DNA of 34,566 nt from Grammothele lineata. Lineage: Eukaryota > Basidiomycota > Agaricomycetes > Polyporales > Polyporaceae. Below the pieces are notes generated by a model, which had not been told where the DNA came from, made no database searches, and saw nothing but the letters and a program-made list of their open reading frames with translations. The translations under genes were made by a program, and so were the position numbers. The stretch lies in assembly GCA_002150815.3 (NCBI GenBank), contig NDFF03000039.1:1-34566 (forward strand). Reading direction: 5' to 3'. This document shows, piece after piece, positions 10,027 through 21,054 of this stretch (positions within the stretch are counted from its first letter, which is position 1; each line of letters opens with the position of its first letter).

Positions 10027-11982
10027 ATCGGCGCTCGTTCAGAGGAGGGCAGGTGAGAAGGTGGGTGGTAAACGGAGAGCAGGGACGGCGAAGGAGAGGC
10101 GTGCAGCGCGGACAGACGACCGCGCACAGGAAGAGGAGCGGGAGTGGGCTCGAAGCGGGCTCACTTTATAGTGAATTCGAGAGGGAAGGGGACCTGGACG
10201 AAGGAGGGCCGTGATGGAGGGTGCGCGTGCGTGCGAAAGCTGTGACGCCATCCAAGTCTGGCCATATCCATCCCCCGCCGCCTTGCTTTCCCCTGCTCTC
10301 GAGCCTTCGCCCTCCTTCCACCTCGGCGCGCCCCCTCCGACGCCCCGCCCCTCGCTCTAGACCTCGCCTACGCCCGCGCACCCACCCCAGCGCACCGTTA
10401 GTCCCGCCCGCCACTGCTTCTCTCGCGCATTGTGACCAGGGTTGGCTCCACTCCCCGACTGCGTCCATTTACACCTTGAGAAACCAGAATGCAGCCCCGC
10501 CCGCAAACCTCCAGCCACAAGCCACCCGCGTGACACCCGCCGATGATGGATGCGCTCGATGCCGATAAGAACCACATTCAAGATCCGCCGTCCTCAGCCG
10601 TCCTCTCCCCGTTCGACCTTCGACCGCGGTCACGCCTCTATAGTGGCAACGGACAGACGCGCCCCTCCCATACGCGTCCACCCCGCGGTTCGCGAAGCCC
10701 GCTTTGGAGGCCTAATGGGCAGCTGCCATTGCGAGATCCGCGCGCGAAGGACGCGCGCGGCGTCCTGGAGCTCACATTTACGTAGCGCGTACGCGCTCCG
10801 GGCCATGTGAGCAGCGAAGAAAGGCCCCCTGTATACAAGACGAACGGCACTCAGCACTCAGCACGGAGCTAGGGCGGGCAGAGGGACCGGGCGAAGAGAG
10901 CGGTCCTCGCGACGGCGGTGGATCGAAGAACGTTCGCTGTACCGTATTTCGGGCGTTGGGTTCGCGCATTTGTAGTTCGTGGCTCGACGCGCTGCCATAC
11001 ATGGACATCGCGACGTGAGTTCAGGCTCGCGTCGGGCCGTTGTGCTGCTCGATTTTCCGACATCGCGAGCTACGAGCTCCCGTCGCGGTCGATCCGAACG
11101 TTCGCTGGTCGATTGTCGGATCCGACGGTGCGCGGACTGAATGGAACCGAGGCTTCGCTCGTGGACTAGACGATTTCATGTTGCTTTAGGTTAGGATCTG
11201 CGGATTATAGCCTTCGACGATCTTCAGATGGACTGTATATGTATATAGACCGTGGTCAGTAAAACGTTACAATCTCGTAGGACCCGACTCACCACGTCGG
11301 ATACTTATGGGTGCATCTCGACCCCAGCGCAGATCCAAACCCATCGTCCGGCATCGCACTATCCTCGGCCCCTGTCACGCGAACTCGTACCCTTCGCGGG
11401 ATCGTCGCCCGCCACCTCCCGGCTGTCGGGACCGGCGATCGTCCACGCGCGGAACCGGCAAGTCAGCCATATCGCGCAGTGCACGTCAGGGCGCGAAGTG
11501 GCCAAGAAGGAGGGTCGGTCCTGGATACCGCGCGAGACGCGAGTGGGGGGCGAACGTGGGCCGGGGAGGGGGGTGTGGTTGTTCTTGAAATTCGAAGTTT
11601 TGCAACTAGTACTGAGGCTGGGGTCTCGCAATCGTTCGTGGCGGCTGTCGGATGTGCGGGACGAAGGGGGGATGGGAGCGGGCGCAGCAATTTTTCGCTT
11701 CGCGCGTTCGCGTGGTCGAGTGAGAGCTTGTCCGAGTCGCGTTCGTTGAAGATGCGCAGCAATGGAGCGCATGTGTAGAATGTTAACGAATAAGACGGAG
11801 ATATGTACGATATACTTTCCCGAATAAGTTACACAAGCACGCACGTACGCACGCACGGAATGAGTCTGCCACCACCAACACCCGACACCCAACACCCAAC
11901 ACCGCGCGGCCCGCCTCTGTCCGCCTCCAGGGCGCGAGTAGCGGCGCGTCCGCCCCACCCCCTCCTCCCCGTCCGGGGTCCA
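10027..11982. other. 2-kb gene-poor region upstream of GPH1
   Basis: Many short frames overlap on both strands, but all are Arg/Ser/Pro-rich translations of GC-rich DNA. None has a domain, a family resemblance or consistent splicing. Apart from the GPH1 TATA box I see no feature. A CACGCACG-type short repeat lies near 11836-11860, in the 3' flank of the next gene. Confidence 0.5.
10163..10170 (-). promoter_or_regulatory. TATA box of glycogen phosphorylase
   Basis: The minus strand reads TATAAAGTGA here, about 137 nt upstream of the GPH1 ATG. That leaves room for a leader of roughly 100 nt. A stress-element-like AGGGG lies slightly further upstream at about 10185, consistent with but not proof of stress or carbon control. 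Confidence 0.55.
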
Positions 11983-13092
11983 TCAATCGTACGCAGCGAC
12001 GAGATAACTCTGTACGTCCCCACCCACCCCCATCAATCAGCCATCCACCACCACCCCAGGAAAAACAGCGCAAAACCAAGCGAGCACTCACCTCCCTATC
12101 CTCCAAAAACTCAAGATACGTCAGCGCCACGGCCACATAAAACGCGGGCTCGACGCCCAGCACGCGGCACTGCGCCTCGTCCATCTCGATCGCGCCGCTG
12201 CTGCAGCGCGCGGTCCATACTGGCGTCTGGTCGTGGAAGACGAGTAGGGGCGTTGGGGATAGCGCGCGTCCTTGAACTTGTGCTTGTACTTGCCCTTGTT
12301 GCTGTTGCTGTAGTGAACCTTGGGAGGGAGGGGAGGGGATGGGCGAGAGCGAGAAGGAATAGTCGTGCGCGGGCGCGTTGCTCCGGATCGCCTTGACCAG
12401 CCGCGAGAACAGGCTCGACGCGCCCCCCGTTCCCACCCCCGCTGCCGCTGCCGCGCTGGAGTCCGGGGCGCGATCGTGCGGGGTCAGCACGAAGTGCGTC
12501 ACGGACGCGCGGACCGCCGGCTTCGGCCGTGGCGGCGAAGAAGAGGGCGCGGGCGCGTCGGAGAGGGAGACAGAGTCGAGCTTCGCGTGCACCGAGCGCG
12601 GGGAGGGCGGCGAGACGAGCACGACGACGGGCCCCGTCGGGGGCGTGGGCGGGTAGGAGTGTTCCCTCGCTAGTGAAGGGCGGGGGTCGGGGGGCGCTGC
12701 TCCTGCGGTCCCGGCTTCGCCCTCGGTCAGGGTCGTCTCGGAGTCGGTCGAGTGCTGCGTGAGGGACCGGGAGGGCGGGGCGGAAGGGGCGTCCGTTTGG
12801 GGGAGATTTGTTCGACAGGCGAAGGACAGCGAGGCGTCGGTGTGGTATGGGGAGGTTTGTGGGAGCGGGAGGAGGGGGATGAACACCCCCGGGGGGAAGG
12901 AGGGTGTTCGGAGGCGGAGGTACCATCCGCGCTTGGGGCGGTGGACGGTCCACAGGAGCGTCGACGTCGCGTTGTCCTGTCCGACGCGGCCGTCCCCCAT
13001 TCAGCAAACCAGACAGTGAGAGAAGGAGAAAGGGCGCGACGTACCACGATGTGCTCCAGAATCTCATCGTCCGTCAGGAATCTTTCCTTCAT
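11983..13092 (-). CDS. conserved-looking orphan fungal protein, 319 residues
   Basis: Three exons (13092-13045, 12976-12092, 12009-11983) join in phase to 320 codons. The short first exon encodes MKERFLTDDEILEHIV. The second opens with TLLWTVHRPKRGWYLRLR and a hydrophobic PPGVFIPLLPL segment, passes through a long Pro/Ser/Ala-rich, probably disordered middle with a Gln-rich run (about 12270-12320), and ends with an ordered block around FYVAVALTYLEFLEDRE. A final 9-codon exon adds SYLVAAYD and the stop. The structured ends with a low-complexity core suggest a real gene with conserved termini. I do not recognise the family and assign no function. Reading on without the last intron would give a longer, less plausible Gly/Arg-rich tail. 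Confidence 0.7.
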
Positions 13093-14337
13093 CCGTGTGC
13101 AATTAGCTGCGGCGTCCTCGCTACCTCGCTGCCCGCCGCGTAAGTACTACTCGCCTTGTACCACACCACCTTGTCCGACCCCTCGAGGCACACGTTTATC
13201 CGCATGTCTTCGAGCACGTCCGAGCTTCAAGTTCCAAACCGTTCGAAGCGTGAGCGTCGAGCGACCCAGAGTAAGGGGCATGCCAAGCGTTTTCGCTAAA
13301 GGCCGCGTGCTCACCTCCGTACAACATAGCGTACTCTACCAGGAGCCGCGCCGCCATGGCCGTGCATTTGAGGTTGACAGGTCGCCTAGGGATAGCCGGA
13401 CGGAGAGCACAGGCGTTGTGTTCGACAAGGGGAAGGAGGAAGACGAGGAAGGCCGTAGTGGAGCCAGCGAGTCGCAGAGAAGGCTGCGCCCGGGAGGCGC
13501 CCATGAATGTATATGGGCGCCAAACCTAAATGTATCAGTGATGGGTGCTTGCCCGTTGAAAGTGCAGATTGCGACCGTTCTCAGCCTACCGTTCTGCCAC
13601 CATCCACTCATTCTACGACCACTCGAACCTCGACAGCCCGTGACCTTCAACAAGGACTCGGAGCAGTGTTGTCCTCGTCTACCAGACCCAGGTTGAAGGG
13701 GGGAACCTTCAACGATCCGCCTGCGCTGGATTTACAGCATTTGCTGTGCCTCAAATGCCTTCTTCCGAGTTCTGTCACCCACACGGCGATGCACACAACC
13801 TGATGCATCCAATCCGGCTCACCTTCCCCCTCTCAAGCTAGAACCAACACTACTGCTCAACAACTGGCGTGCTACCAGCAGAGATCTGCGGGGGCGACGG
13901 TCCGCAAGAATGCCTAGAAGCACTCACAACCCTGTCCAACAAGTACACGACGCTATATCTCCTCAAGACCCCGCCCGTGAAGAGACGGGGCTGTATATCC
14001 CGTTTCTGTCAGATGCGCCCGTCAAGATGTAGATCCAGAAGTCACCGGCCCACAACACTACGGAAATGTACGCGCAAGGCGCCACCGCCACCCTTACCGC
14101 TCGGGCACTCCTGCGCGCTCTCAGGAAGGCGGTGAACACGAGGTATAGGGAGGGATGTGTATGTCTGCGTGTGTGGTGGTATACATAACCGCCACGATGT
14201 CGGGGTTGGAAGGCCATTGGATCTTGCCCGCGGCTTGACGGGTGGAACGAGGGCCCTAGCCCACCGGCTCGCTCGCTATAAATGTTTCACGCCCACACAT
14301 CCGACGGCTACGCCTCCCCCGTCTCTCCGCCCCCAGC
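13093..14337. other. divergent intergenic region
   Basis: This lies between the minus-strand orphan gene and the plus-strand transporter. A minus-strand frame at 13196-13504 has a hydrophobic stretch near its start that looks like a signal peptide. However, it has no family resemblance and abuts the orphan gene's promoter, so I do not call it. No RNA gene or repeat was recognised. Confidence 0.5.
14277..14283 (+). promoter_or_regulatory. TATA box of the MFS transporter
   Basis: TATAAAT occurs 55 nt upstream of the transporter's ATG, in an otherwise GC-rich stretch. Position and sequence fit a core promoter with a short leader. Confidence 0.6.
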
Positions 14338-16574
14338 ATGTCCGACGACGGTTGCGCCCCGAACAAGGGCGACGTCGCCACCAAGAGCGTGCCTGCAGCG
14401 AGCCCCCCAGCGGCGGCAGCAGCGCACGTTATGGGCCCCGTCCCGAGCGACGAGCGGGGCGTTACGTTCTGGATGGTCATCTTGTCCAGCATGCTCGTCG
14501 ACGTGCTCTCGGCTCTCGACCTCGTGAGTTCGCAGTGACACGTCATCCTGGAAAATCGCTCTTGCTAACTCACGAGCTTGTGCCCTCGAACAGACGGCGG
14601 TGTCCACAGCGCTGCCGACGGTCGTCGAGCGCCTGCACGGGAGCGACTTCGTCTGGGCCGGTGGCGCGTACACCATCGCGTCCACCGCGGTCCTCCCGCT
14701 CGTCGGGGGGCTCGTGGAGAGCTTCGGCAGGAAGCCCGTCTTGCTCGCGTTCATCACAGCGTTCGCGGTCGGCTCCATCCTGTGTGGCGCGGCGACGAGC
14801 ATGCACATGCTGATCGCAGGGAGGAGTAGGTCGTGCGGCGATCTCTTTGGGGCGGTTGGTTTGCTGATTATTTGGCGCGGCTTTAGCGCTCCAGGGCATT
14901 GGCAGTGGGGGAAGCATGTCTGTTACGGACATCGTCTTTGCGGACATGGTTCCGCTGGTCGAACGAGGGAAGTTTCAAGGGATCGCAGCCGCGTTAGTTC
15001 ACGTCATTCTGTCCCGTTTGAGCAGCAACTGACCGATTTATGTGTGACAGGGTATGGGCTTTAGCCTGGTATGTGGTCTTTTCCTGGGTCTTCCGACGGT
15101 CCCCATGTTCTAACAGCTAGCCAGTTCCATAGGGCCTCCTATTGGAGGCGCGTTTGCGAATTCAGGCAAATGGCGCTGGTTATTCTTCCTGAATCTCCCT
15201 CTTTGTGTCGTCGCGACGGTCCCCATTTGCATATTCCTTAACTCACGTGCACCGACGATGAGCTTCAAGGAGAAGCTGCGGCAGATAGACTGGATGTAAG
15301 TTCTTGCTTTTTGCTAGCTTCCGTTTAGCCGCTGATGGCGATTTTTTGAAGTGGTAATGCGATCATCATCGCTAGCACCGTCTTGATGCTGGTAGCCCTT
15401 ACGTGGGGCGGAGTGAGATTCCGCTGGGACTCTGCCCATGTTCTCGCTCCACTTATCATCGGTTTCGTGGGTATCATTGCGTTCTTCGTGTTGGAGAGGA
15501 CATGGCTTAAGGGAAAGACGGTGCGTCACGGCTTCTTTTACAAAGTTCGAATATCGCGCCCGTCCTGATCGTGCTGTCTAGGTCCCCAAATTCCTGTTTA
15601 CGAGTAGGACAACGCTTAGCGGGTACGATCCTTCTAAGACGGATTGCCATGTACACAACACTAACGCTATCATAGGTATCTCGGGACGTTCTTCCATGGC
15701 GTTGTCTCCCTCGCTGCCATCTGTGAGCACCCCCCTCGCTCTTGCGAAGTTTTTCGCACATTCTTACTTCTCCCCCAGATTACCTCCCTGTCTTCATTCA
15801 AGCCTCCAAAGACGCCTCTGCACTGCGCTCGGGCGTCGACATGCTCGGTCTCTCCTTCACCATCCCTTTCTTCGCGATCCTCACCGGGGTCAGTGTCGAA
15901 GTCTTCGACAAGTACCGCCCCCAGAACTACGTGGGCTGGGCCGTCACCGTCGTCGCCTTCGGACTTCTCACCCTCCTCAACGAGGACAGCCACCCCGCAC
16001 TGTACGTCGGGTTGCAGGCCCCGCTGGGGGTCGGACTGGGCATCGTGTGGATCAGCACGCAGTTCCCGATCCTCGCGCCGATACCCCCGCGCGACGCGGC
16101 GTACGCGCTCGCGTTCTGGACGTTCGTGCGCAACTTCGCTCAGGTGCGTCCCCGCCGCCGCGATCCCCCTTTGAAGTCCACAAGGCTGACCACAAGCACC
16201 CTCACCTTCCACAGAGCTGGGGCATCATCGTCGGAGGGGTGATCCTCCAGAACGTCCTCCAGTCCCAACTACCGCCCGCCTTCCTCGCGACGCTCCCGCG
16301 AAGACAAGAGGTCGCGTACGCGATCATCCCGCAGATCCCGAGCCTGCCCGAGCCGCTTAGGAGCGAGGTACACGCCGCGTTCGCGGACGGGACGCGCCTC
16401 GTGTGGAAGGTGATGATCGCGCTGAGCGCGGCGGGATTGTTGACATGTTTGTTGATGAAGGAGGAGCCGATGAATCAGGACGGTGCTCAAGAGGAGGAGG
16501 TGAAGGGCGGTGGTGATGGTGTGGAGGAGGAAATCGAAAAGAAGAGCAGGCTGAGACTGCCTGAGACGGTGTAG
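14338..16574 (+). CDS. MFS drug-type (DHA2-like) transporter
   Basis: This is a plasma- or vacuolar-membrane antiporter of the major facilitator superfamily; the substrate cannot be told. Exons 14338-14523, 14594-14825, 14887-14992, 15051-15068, 15125-15295, 15352-15520, 15582-15622, 15676-15722, 15779-16143 and 16215-16574 sum to 565 codons. After a hydrophilic N-terminus, the first helix begins at VTFWMVILSSMLVDVLSALD. Motif A of the superfamily reads GGLVESFGRKPVLL. The helix pair around LQGIGSGGSMSVTDI and the segment PPIGGAF are characteristic of fungal multidrug-resistance-type transporters. Hydrophobic segments continue to about residue 520, consistent with roughly 14 helices. An acidic and then basic hydrophilic tail ends the protein. 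One exon is only 18 nt. No adjacent biosynthetic genes suggest a substrate. Confidence 0.92.
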
Positions 16575-16792
16575 TTCATTCTTGGGCCTCAAGAGGAAAG
16601 AACGCTCGTTGAATACAGCTAAATTACATTGGAGTATGCTCCTTTATCATGATGCTTATGTCGTATCGTACAGTCTGCAGGTAATCCGTAATGATACATC
16701 CAGTCATACACGCTCGCTTTATCGTACACCTTCCGCACCGGATAGCAATGTCCTGTGAAAACACCAAAACCTGAATGCGCGCGCAGCCAACC
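16575..16792. other. convergent spacer
   Basis: This short tail-to-tail spacer between the MFS transporter and the first BTB gene is AT-richer than its flanks and presumably holds both 3' UTRs. Confidence 0.5.
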
Positions 16793-17891
16793 TTACGCCT
16801 CCTGCTTTGCCTTCATGCCCCACCCCTCCACCTCGACGCCCATCATCGCCGGCAAGCGGTCCCACACCTCGCGCTGCAGCACTCTCGGTCTCTCCACCTC
16901 CAACATCCGATAGCACCGCGCACACAACTCGCGCGCCTCGTCGCCCCTATCCACATACGCCGTCCACGACGCGTACCAATCCACACACGCGGCCACCTCC
17001 TCCTTCGCGTCCGCCAGGCCGGCATGCAGCCGCTCGAGCACACGCGCGCAGCACGTCGGGCGGCGGCACCCGCTCGCGACCTTCGCGCGGAACATCTGGT
17101 GCGCGATGCGCGCGCTCGCCTGGGCCATGCGCGTGCGGCCGACGAAGCAGCGGCCGAGGTCCTCGAGGGCGAGGGTCTCTGTGGAGCCGTCGGCGCGCGA
17201 GAGCCCGAGGACGATCTCGGGTCCGAGCGTGCAGCAGTCCATGAGCGCGGTGGGGAGGAGGGAGTGGGCGGAGGGACCGAGGAGGCGCGCGAGGTTGACG
17301 ACGCCGAGGGAGTGGAGGGGCGTCCAGGCGGGCGGGCGGACGAAATTGGAGGAGTGCCAGGCGTCGAAGTCGTCCGAGTAGAACTTCTTGAGGAAGTCCA
17401 TATTAGCTTGGACGAGATGATCGACTTGGTATTTGTCTCCTAGGCGGATGCAGGCAGAAACTTCGTCGAAGGTAGGTGACTGGATGCCCGTCCTGCGGCG
17501 GAAGGACAAGCGTGAGTATATGCCTAACCCCGACAGTCTGACGATGATGCCGAGGCCAAGCGTAGGATTTTGCACACCTGATAGACTTTCCCGAGAGGAA
17601 CGAACGTAAGAAGTGTCGGAGGTCTTCCGGAGAGTCATCCAAGGGTATGACGGGAATACCGTCGCCGTGCGCGCTCATCGAACCGGGTTGGGGCAAAGAG
17701 AGCATGTCCCTGAACACCGGAGAGTGTGCCGTAAGAGGGCCTTGGTAGATCCTAAACTCTACGTTGCCACGCGCTACTAGGGCGATATTCCCGTCATCGA
17801 ACCAAAGGTCTGCATCCCTTTTATGTTCAGAGCGGTGATGATTCACGGTGGTGACAGCCAAAGCTGGGGTAACGGGCCGGCTAGACTTCAT
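16793..17891 (-). CDS. BTB/POZ domain protein (cluster gene 1)
   Basis: Exons 17891-17578 and 17492-16793 join in phase 2 to give 337 residues. The BTB fold begins at the family signature DADLWFDDGNIALVA and continues through FRIYQGPLTAHSPVFRDML, the usual dimerisation surface. The intron falls after the BTB region (SGKSIR). It is followed by the helical segment FDEVSACIRLGDKYQVDH and the block GVVNLARLLGPS. Near the C-terminus are CRRPTCC and, about 41 residues later, CARC. BTB proteins often act as dimerising adaptors for cullin-3 or as transcription factors, but no second named domain is visible here. It is the most diverged of the five paralogs: it lacks the KKRK-type basic patch and the terminal KRW. 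A TATATA run about 50 nt upstream could be its promoter. Confidence 0.85.
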
Positions 17892-18407
17892 GCTGGGCAA
17901 GGGAGGAAGAATTGAGGGCAATGTGGACACGTCGAATATATAAAGGCCGTGGAAGGCATACCTCCTGAGCCCATGGTCACCCGTGGTGTCATGAAGTCGG
18001 TCACATGCGGATTCTGTGCGGAGGCTGCGCTCGAACTCCAAGCTGACAATTCAATGGCGAAAGCTTCTAAAGCTGGCACGCGCTCCTCGGTTGCTACACA
18101 GGTCATTTCGGTAAGTTTCGCAGATCCCTGAGAGAGAAGGCGGTCGAAAGCTGAGTTGAATATTGATGGTACGCCCTTGGAACAAACAGGACGGTGGTGG
18201 TTGGTGGACGACCATATTCCTCGGAGCACGGAAAAGGCAACCCCAACGGTCCCGAGGGGAGCCAATGACAAGAAGCCAAGCTAGCGCCCATAGAGCACGC
18301 GCGACACACGTGAATAAAGTCTCGACGCCACCGCTGGGGTCCGCTACGTGTGCTCTCGTCTGCGACACTCACCGTCATCGTCGTCCTCCCTGGGTTCCGT
18401 CTCCGTC
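17892..18407. other. divergent promoter region, BTB gene 1 / phospholipid methyltransferase
   Basis: Head-to-head spacer of about 516 nt. A TATATAAA run at 17937-17944 lies near the BTB gene's start. Open frames here on both strands show no protein family and appear fortuitous. Confidence 0.5.
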
Positions 18408-19282
18408 ATGGCCAGCTTCCAGGACTTCTCGTCGGTCGTCGACTTTTCAAAACAGTCGCTCTTTATCTCCGTCGCCGCGATTGCCTTCAACCCAACTGCG
18501 TGGAATATTGTCGCGCGCAATGGTGCGTCTCCCCTAATGCTCATATGAGCTCAATTGTTCACCGCGCGGCGTCGCTTTCAGAGTATAGGAACAAGATCAT
18601 CACGCGCATGTTTGGCGGAAACGCGCGATACGGTTGCTACTTCCTTGCGTTCTGTATATTCTCCGCGGGCATGGTGCGCGACGGCCTGTGAGTACCCCTC
18701 TCCCTGTTCCTTACCTACATCTTCAAGGGCCATCCGTGTTCCATACTACCTTCTCTGTATGATGGGCGATTCCGCTGTGAGTTTGCAGTTCTGCGCGCGG
18801 GGCTGACGCGGTGTTTCCAGGTACCACCGTGCGATCGCGGAGCAGCCCCAGATGAAGCTTCTCCCTGAGCCCTTCGACACCATCGTCCCCGCCGTGCTCT
18901 TTTCATTAGGGCAGCTCTTTGTCGTCACCTCTACCTGGGCGCTGGGCATCACCGGCACCTTCCTCGGCGACTACTTCGGCATACTCATGGACCACCGCGT
19001 CGAGGGCTTCCCCTTCAACGTCCTCCGCGACCCCATGTACGTCGGGAGCACCATGTCTTTCGCCGCAACGGCCCTTTGGTGCGTGTTCTCTGCATGTCGT
19101 GATGCGCGCGGCGCGTTGACGTAAAGCGCGCGCGTAGGTACGAGCGTCCCGCGGGCCTGCTCATCACGTTCTATGTGTACATCGTCTACGTGATCGCGCT
19201 ACGCTTCGAGGGCCCATTCACGGACATGATATACGCGAAAAAGGCCGAAGCGGACAAGGCCAACTCCAAGAAGGAACTCTGA
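18408..19282 (+). CDS. OPI3: phospholipid N-methyltransferase (Opi3/PEMT type)
   Basis: This integral ER-membrane enzyme carries out the later S-adenosylmethionine-dependent methylations that turn methylated phosphatidylethanolamine into phosphatidylcholine. Exons 18408-18522, 18582-18687, 18821-19078 and 19138-19282 give 207 residues, the usual length for Opi3/PEMT. Hydrophobic helices cover most of the chain. The family core reads GDYFGILMDHRVEGFPFNV followed by DPMYVGSTMSF. The C-terminal motif RFEGPFTDMIY corresponds to the conserved LEEPFT-type SAM-binding segment. The start is the first ATG in frame, giving a short N-terminal amphipathic leader. It sits between BTB genes 1 and 2 but has no evident functional link with them. 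Confidence 0.92.
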
Positions 19283-19810
19283 GCGTAGTGTGGGACAACT
19301 GCGCCCGCTCGGAGCATGACTCGTCCACGACCATTCACGATACCTTAGGCCGGACCATGGATCATGATTGTATAGAGGTTCAACACCCCACATACGTCCC
19401 CTTACCATAGTGTAATCCAGTATACTTTCAACAGCACGCTACTTACTATTCCTTGCAATCTCATCAGCGGCTTTCTACGCGTACCCTTTGTAGCGAATGC
19501 TTGTGCTCTCGGTCCTTGGTATCGACGCCTCCGTCACCGCCCCCGAAGCGAGTGCTAACGCCTAACTTGGTGAGCCACAACCTCTTGATCCTAGCACTAG
19601 CTTGACTGTCCTCTGGCTAGTCGGATGATAGCCCAAGATGCCGAACTTCGCAGCTACGAAGCGCGCGAAGTTTTCTCAACTCGCTTGTTTGTCAACAGCG
19701 TCACATTTCCCGGTGAAGAGTGCGTGTATAAACTGGCGAATTCGGACTCCGCCAAATCGTCCAACGGCACGACCGCGTACGCACAACTGCCAGCGCATCA
19801 TCCTCTGGAT
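19283..19810. other. intergenic region upstream of BTB gene 2
   Basis: About 530 nt holding the 3' flank of the methyltransferase gene and the promoter of BTB gene 2, including a TATAAA at 19727-19732. A short frame at 19625-19933 crosses into the first BTB exon but shows no protein family. Confidence 0.5.
19727..19732 (+). promoter_or_regulatory. TATA box of BTB gene 2
   Basis: TATAAA lies about 79 nt upstream of the proposed ATG at 19811, supporting that upstream start over the ATG at 19930. Confidence 0.45.
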
Positions 19811-21054
19811 ATGACTGCACCTGTAGAGTCAACGTCCGCACCTTCTCTTTCCCTCCATACGCTGTGGCGTCTACTCACAATCAAAACGCATGCAGATCCA
19901 AACCCTCGATACTCGCGGTTAGCTGTGAGATGAAGGCGGTAAATCATGATCTGGCGACAAGCTCCACGGTCTCTAAAGGCACCGAGAGGAGGGACCCTAA
20001 ACTTTGGTTCGACGATGGAAATATCATCTTGGTCGCCCGCAACGTCAAGTTCAAAGTGTATAGAGGTCTTCTCATGAGGCATTCACCGGTCTTCTGCAAG
20101 ATGCTTTCTTCCCAAACGCCTAACCCTGCGCCAGAGCAACACGCTCTTCCCGTTATGCATCTGCCTGACCACCCTCGCGATATGAGATGGTTCCTTGACT
20201 GTGTTATCTTTTCGAAATTCATGCAGTAAGTATCTCATTCCGCGCTCATGATACTGCGACCCCTACTCATTAAATCTGCTCCAACCACAGGCTTGACCGG
20301 ATCCGTCCCACTTTCAGTGACATCTCTGCCATTGCGCGCATGAGCCACAAATATCAGTTCGATGAGGCACTGCGAGAAGTAGTCAGTCACCTCGAGCGTT
20401 ACTACCCGTCCACCTTCGGCGGCTGGCGCGCCTGCCCCTCCGGAGCGCCGTGGGCGAATGCGCTGGAGAACATCGGTGTCGTGAACCTTGCACGACTTCT
20501 GAACAAACCGCACCTGATCCCAGCCGCTATGATGCGATGCTGCTCCATGGACCCAGAGCGCCTCGCGGCTGGTTTTGAAAGGGCTGATGGAGTTTGGGAG
20601 CAGCTCTCGATGGGAGACCTTACGCAAGCCCTCATTGCGCGTGCCGACCGTGTTGCCGTTGAAGCTCAGATCTCTCTCGAGATTTCTCGGAGGGCTTCAG
20701 CTGGAGTGAAGTATTGTGCAAGCCCGACGGAGTGTGTACAATCGGTGGTCGACACTTTACATGGCCAGGACGTGGAATTTTTCACCGCACTCTCCGTGTC
20801 TGTCATCGATTACCTCATCATGAATACCGTACTATGCGACGCCTGCATCGAGGCCTTCGAGAAGGCGGAGGAGAAAATATTGCTGAAGTTCTGGCTGGAC
20901 AATTGGCTGAAGAGGTGGTGCAGTCGGAATGATTCAAGAAGGGAGCGCTGGGAAGTCTGCAGGTACGCATTATATTGCTATCTTCCTGATGTACCTCGGA
21001 AGCTCATTATTATGCAGTATGTACCCGATCCTCTCTGCACGTCTAGTGCGATGA
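19811..21054 (+). CDS. BTB/POZ domain protein (cluster gene 2)
   Basis: Proposed exons 19811-19833, 19896-20225, 20291-20962 and 21018-21054 give 353 residues. The signature DPKLWFDDGNIILVA opens the BTB domain, followed by FKVYRGLLMRHSPVF. The phase-2 intron after FSKFMQ matches the paralogs, and the second half has SAIARMSHKYQFDEA and GVVNLARLLNKPHLIPAAMM. The C-terminal cysteines are CASPTEC and, 33 residues on, CDAC, followed by a helix ending LKRW. Exon 1 and its intron are inferred from alignment with BTB gene 3; the donor reads GTCCGC, which is weak, so the protein may instead start at the ATG at 19930. The last exon is also uncertain: without the final intron the frame runs to 21173. 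The spliced form gives the length closest to the paralogs. Confidence 0.75.

Noticed and set aside
12246..12320. Imperfect CTTG/TTGCTG repeats resembling a microsatellite
   Set aside because: They are the reverse complement of the coding Gln/Val-rich segment of the minus-strand orphan protein and are explained by it.
11783..13000. A 405-residue minus-strand frame taken as one uninterrupted gene
   Set aside because: A GTGAGT donor and CAG acceptor remove a Gly/Trp-rich stretch and restore a short natural end (SYLVAAYD). The first exon with the ATG lies further upstream, so the unspliced frame is a read-through of intron sequence at both ends.
13196..13504. Minus-strand frame with a signal-peptide-like hydrophobic start
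   Set aside because: The rest of the translation has no family resemblance, no splice partner continues it, and it lies in the promoter side of the orphan gene.
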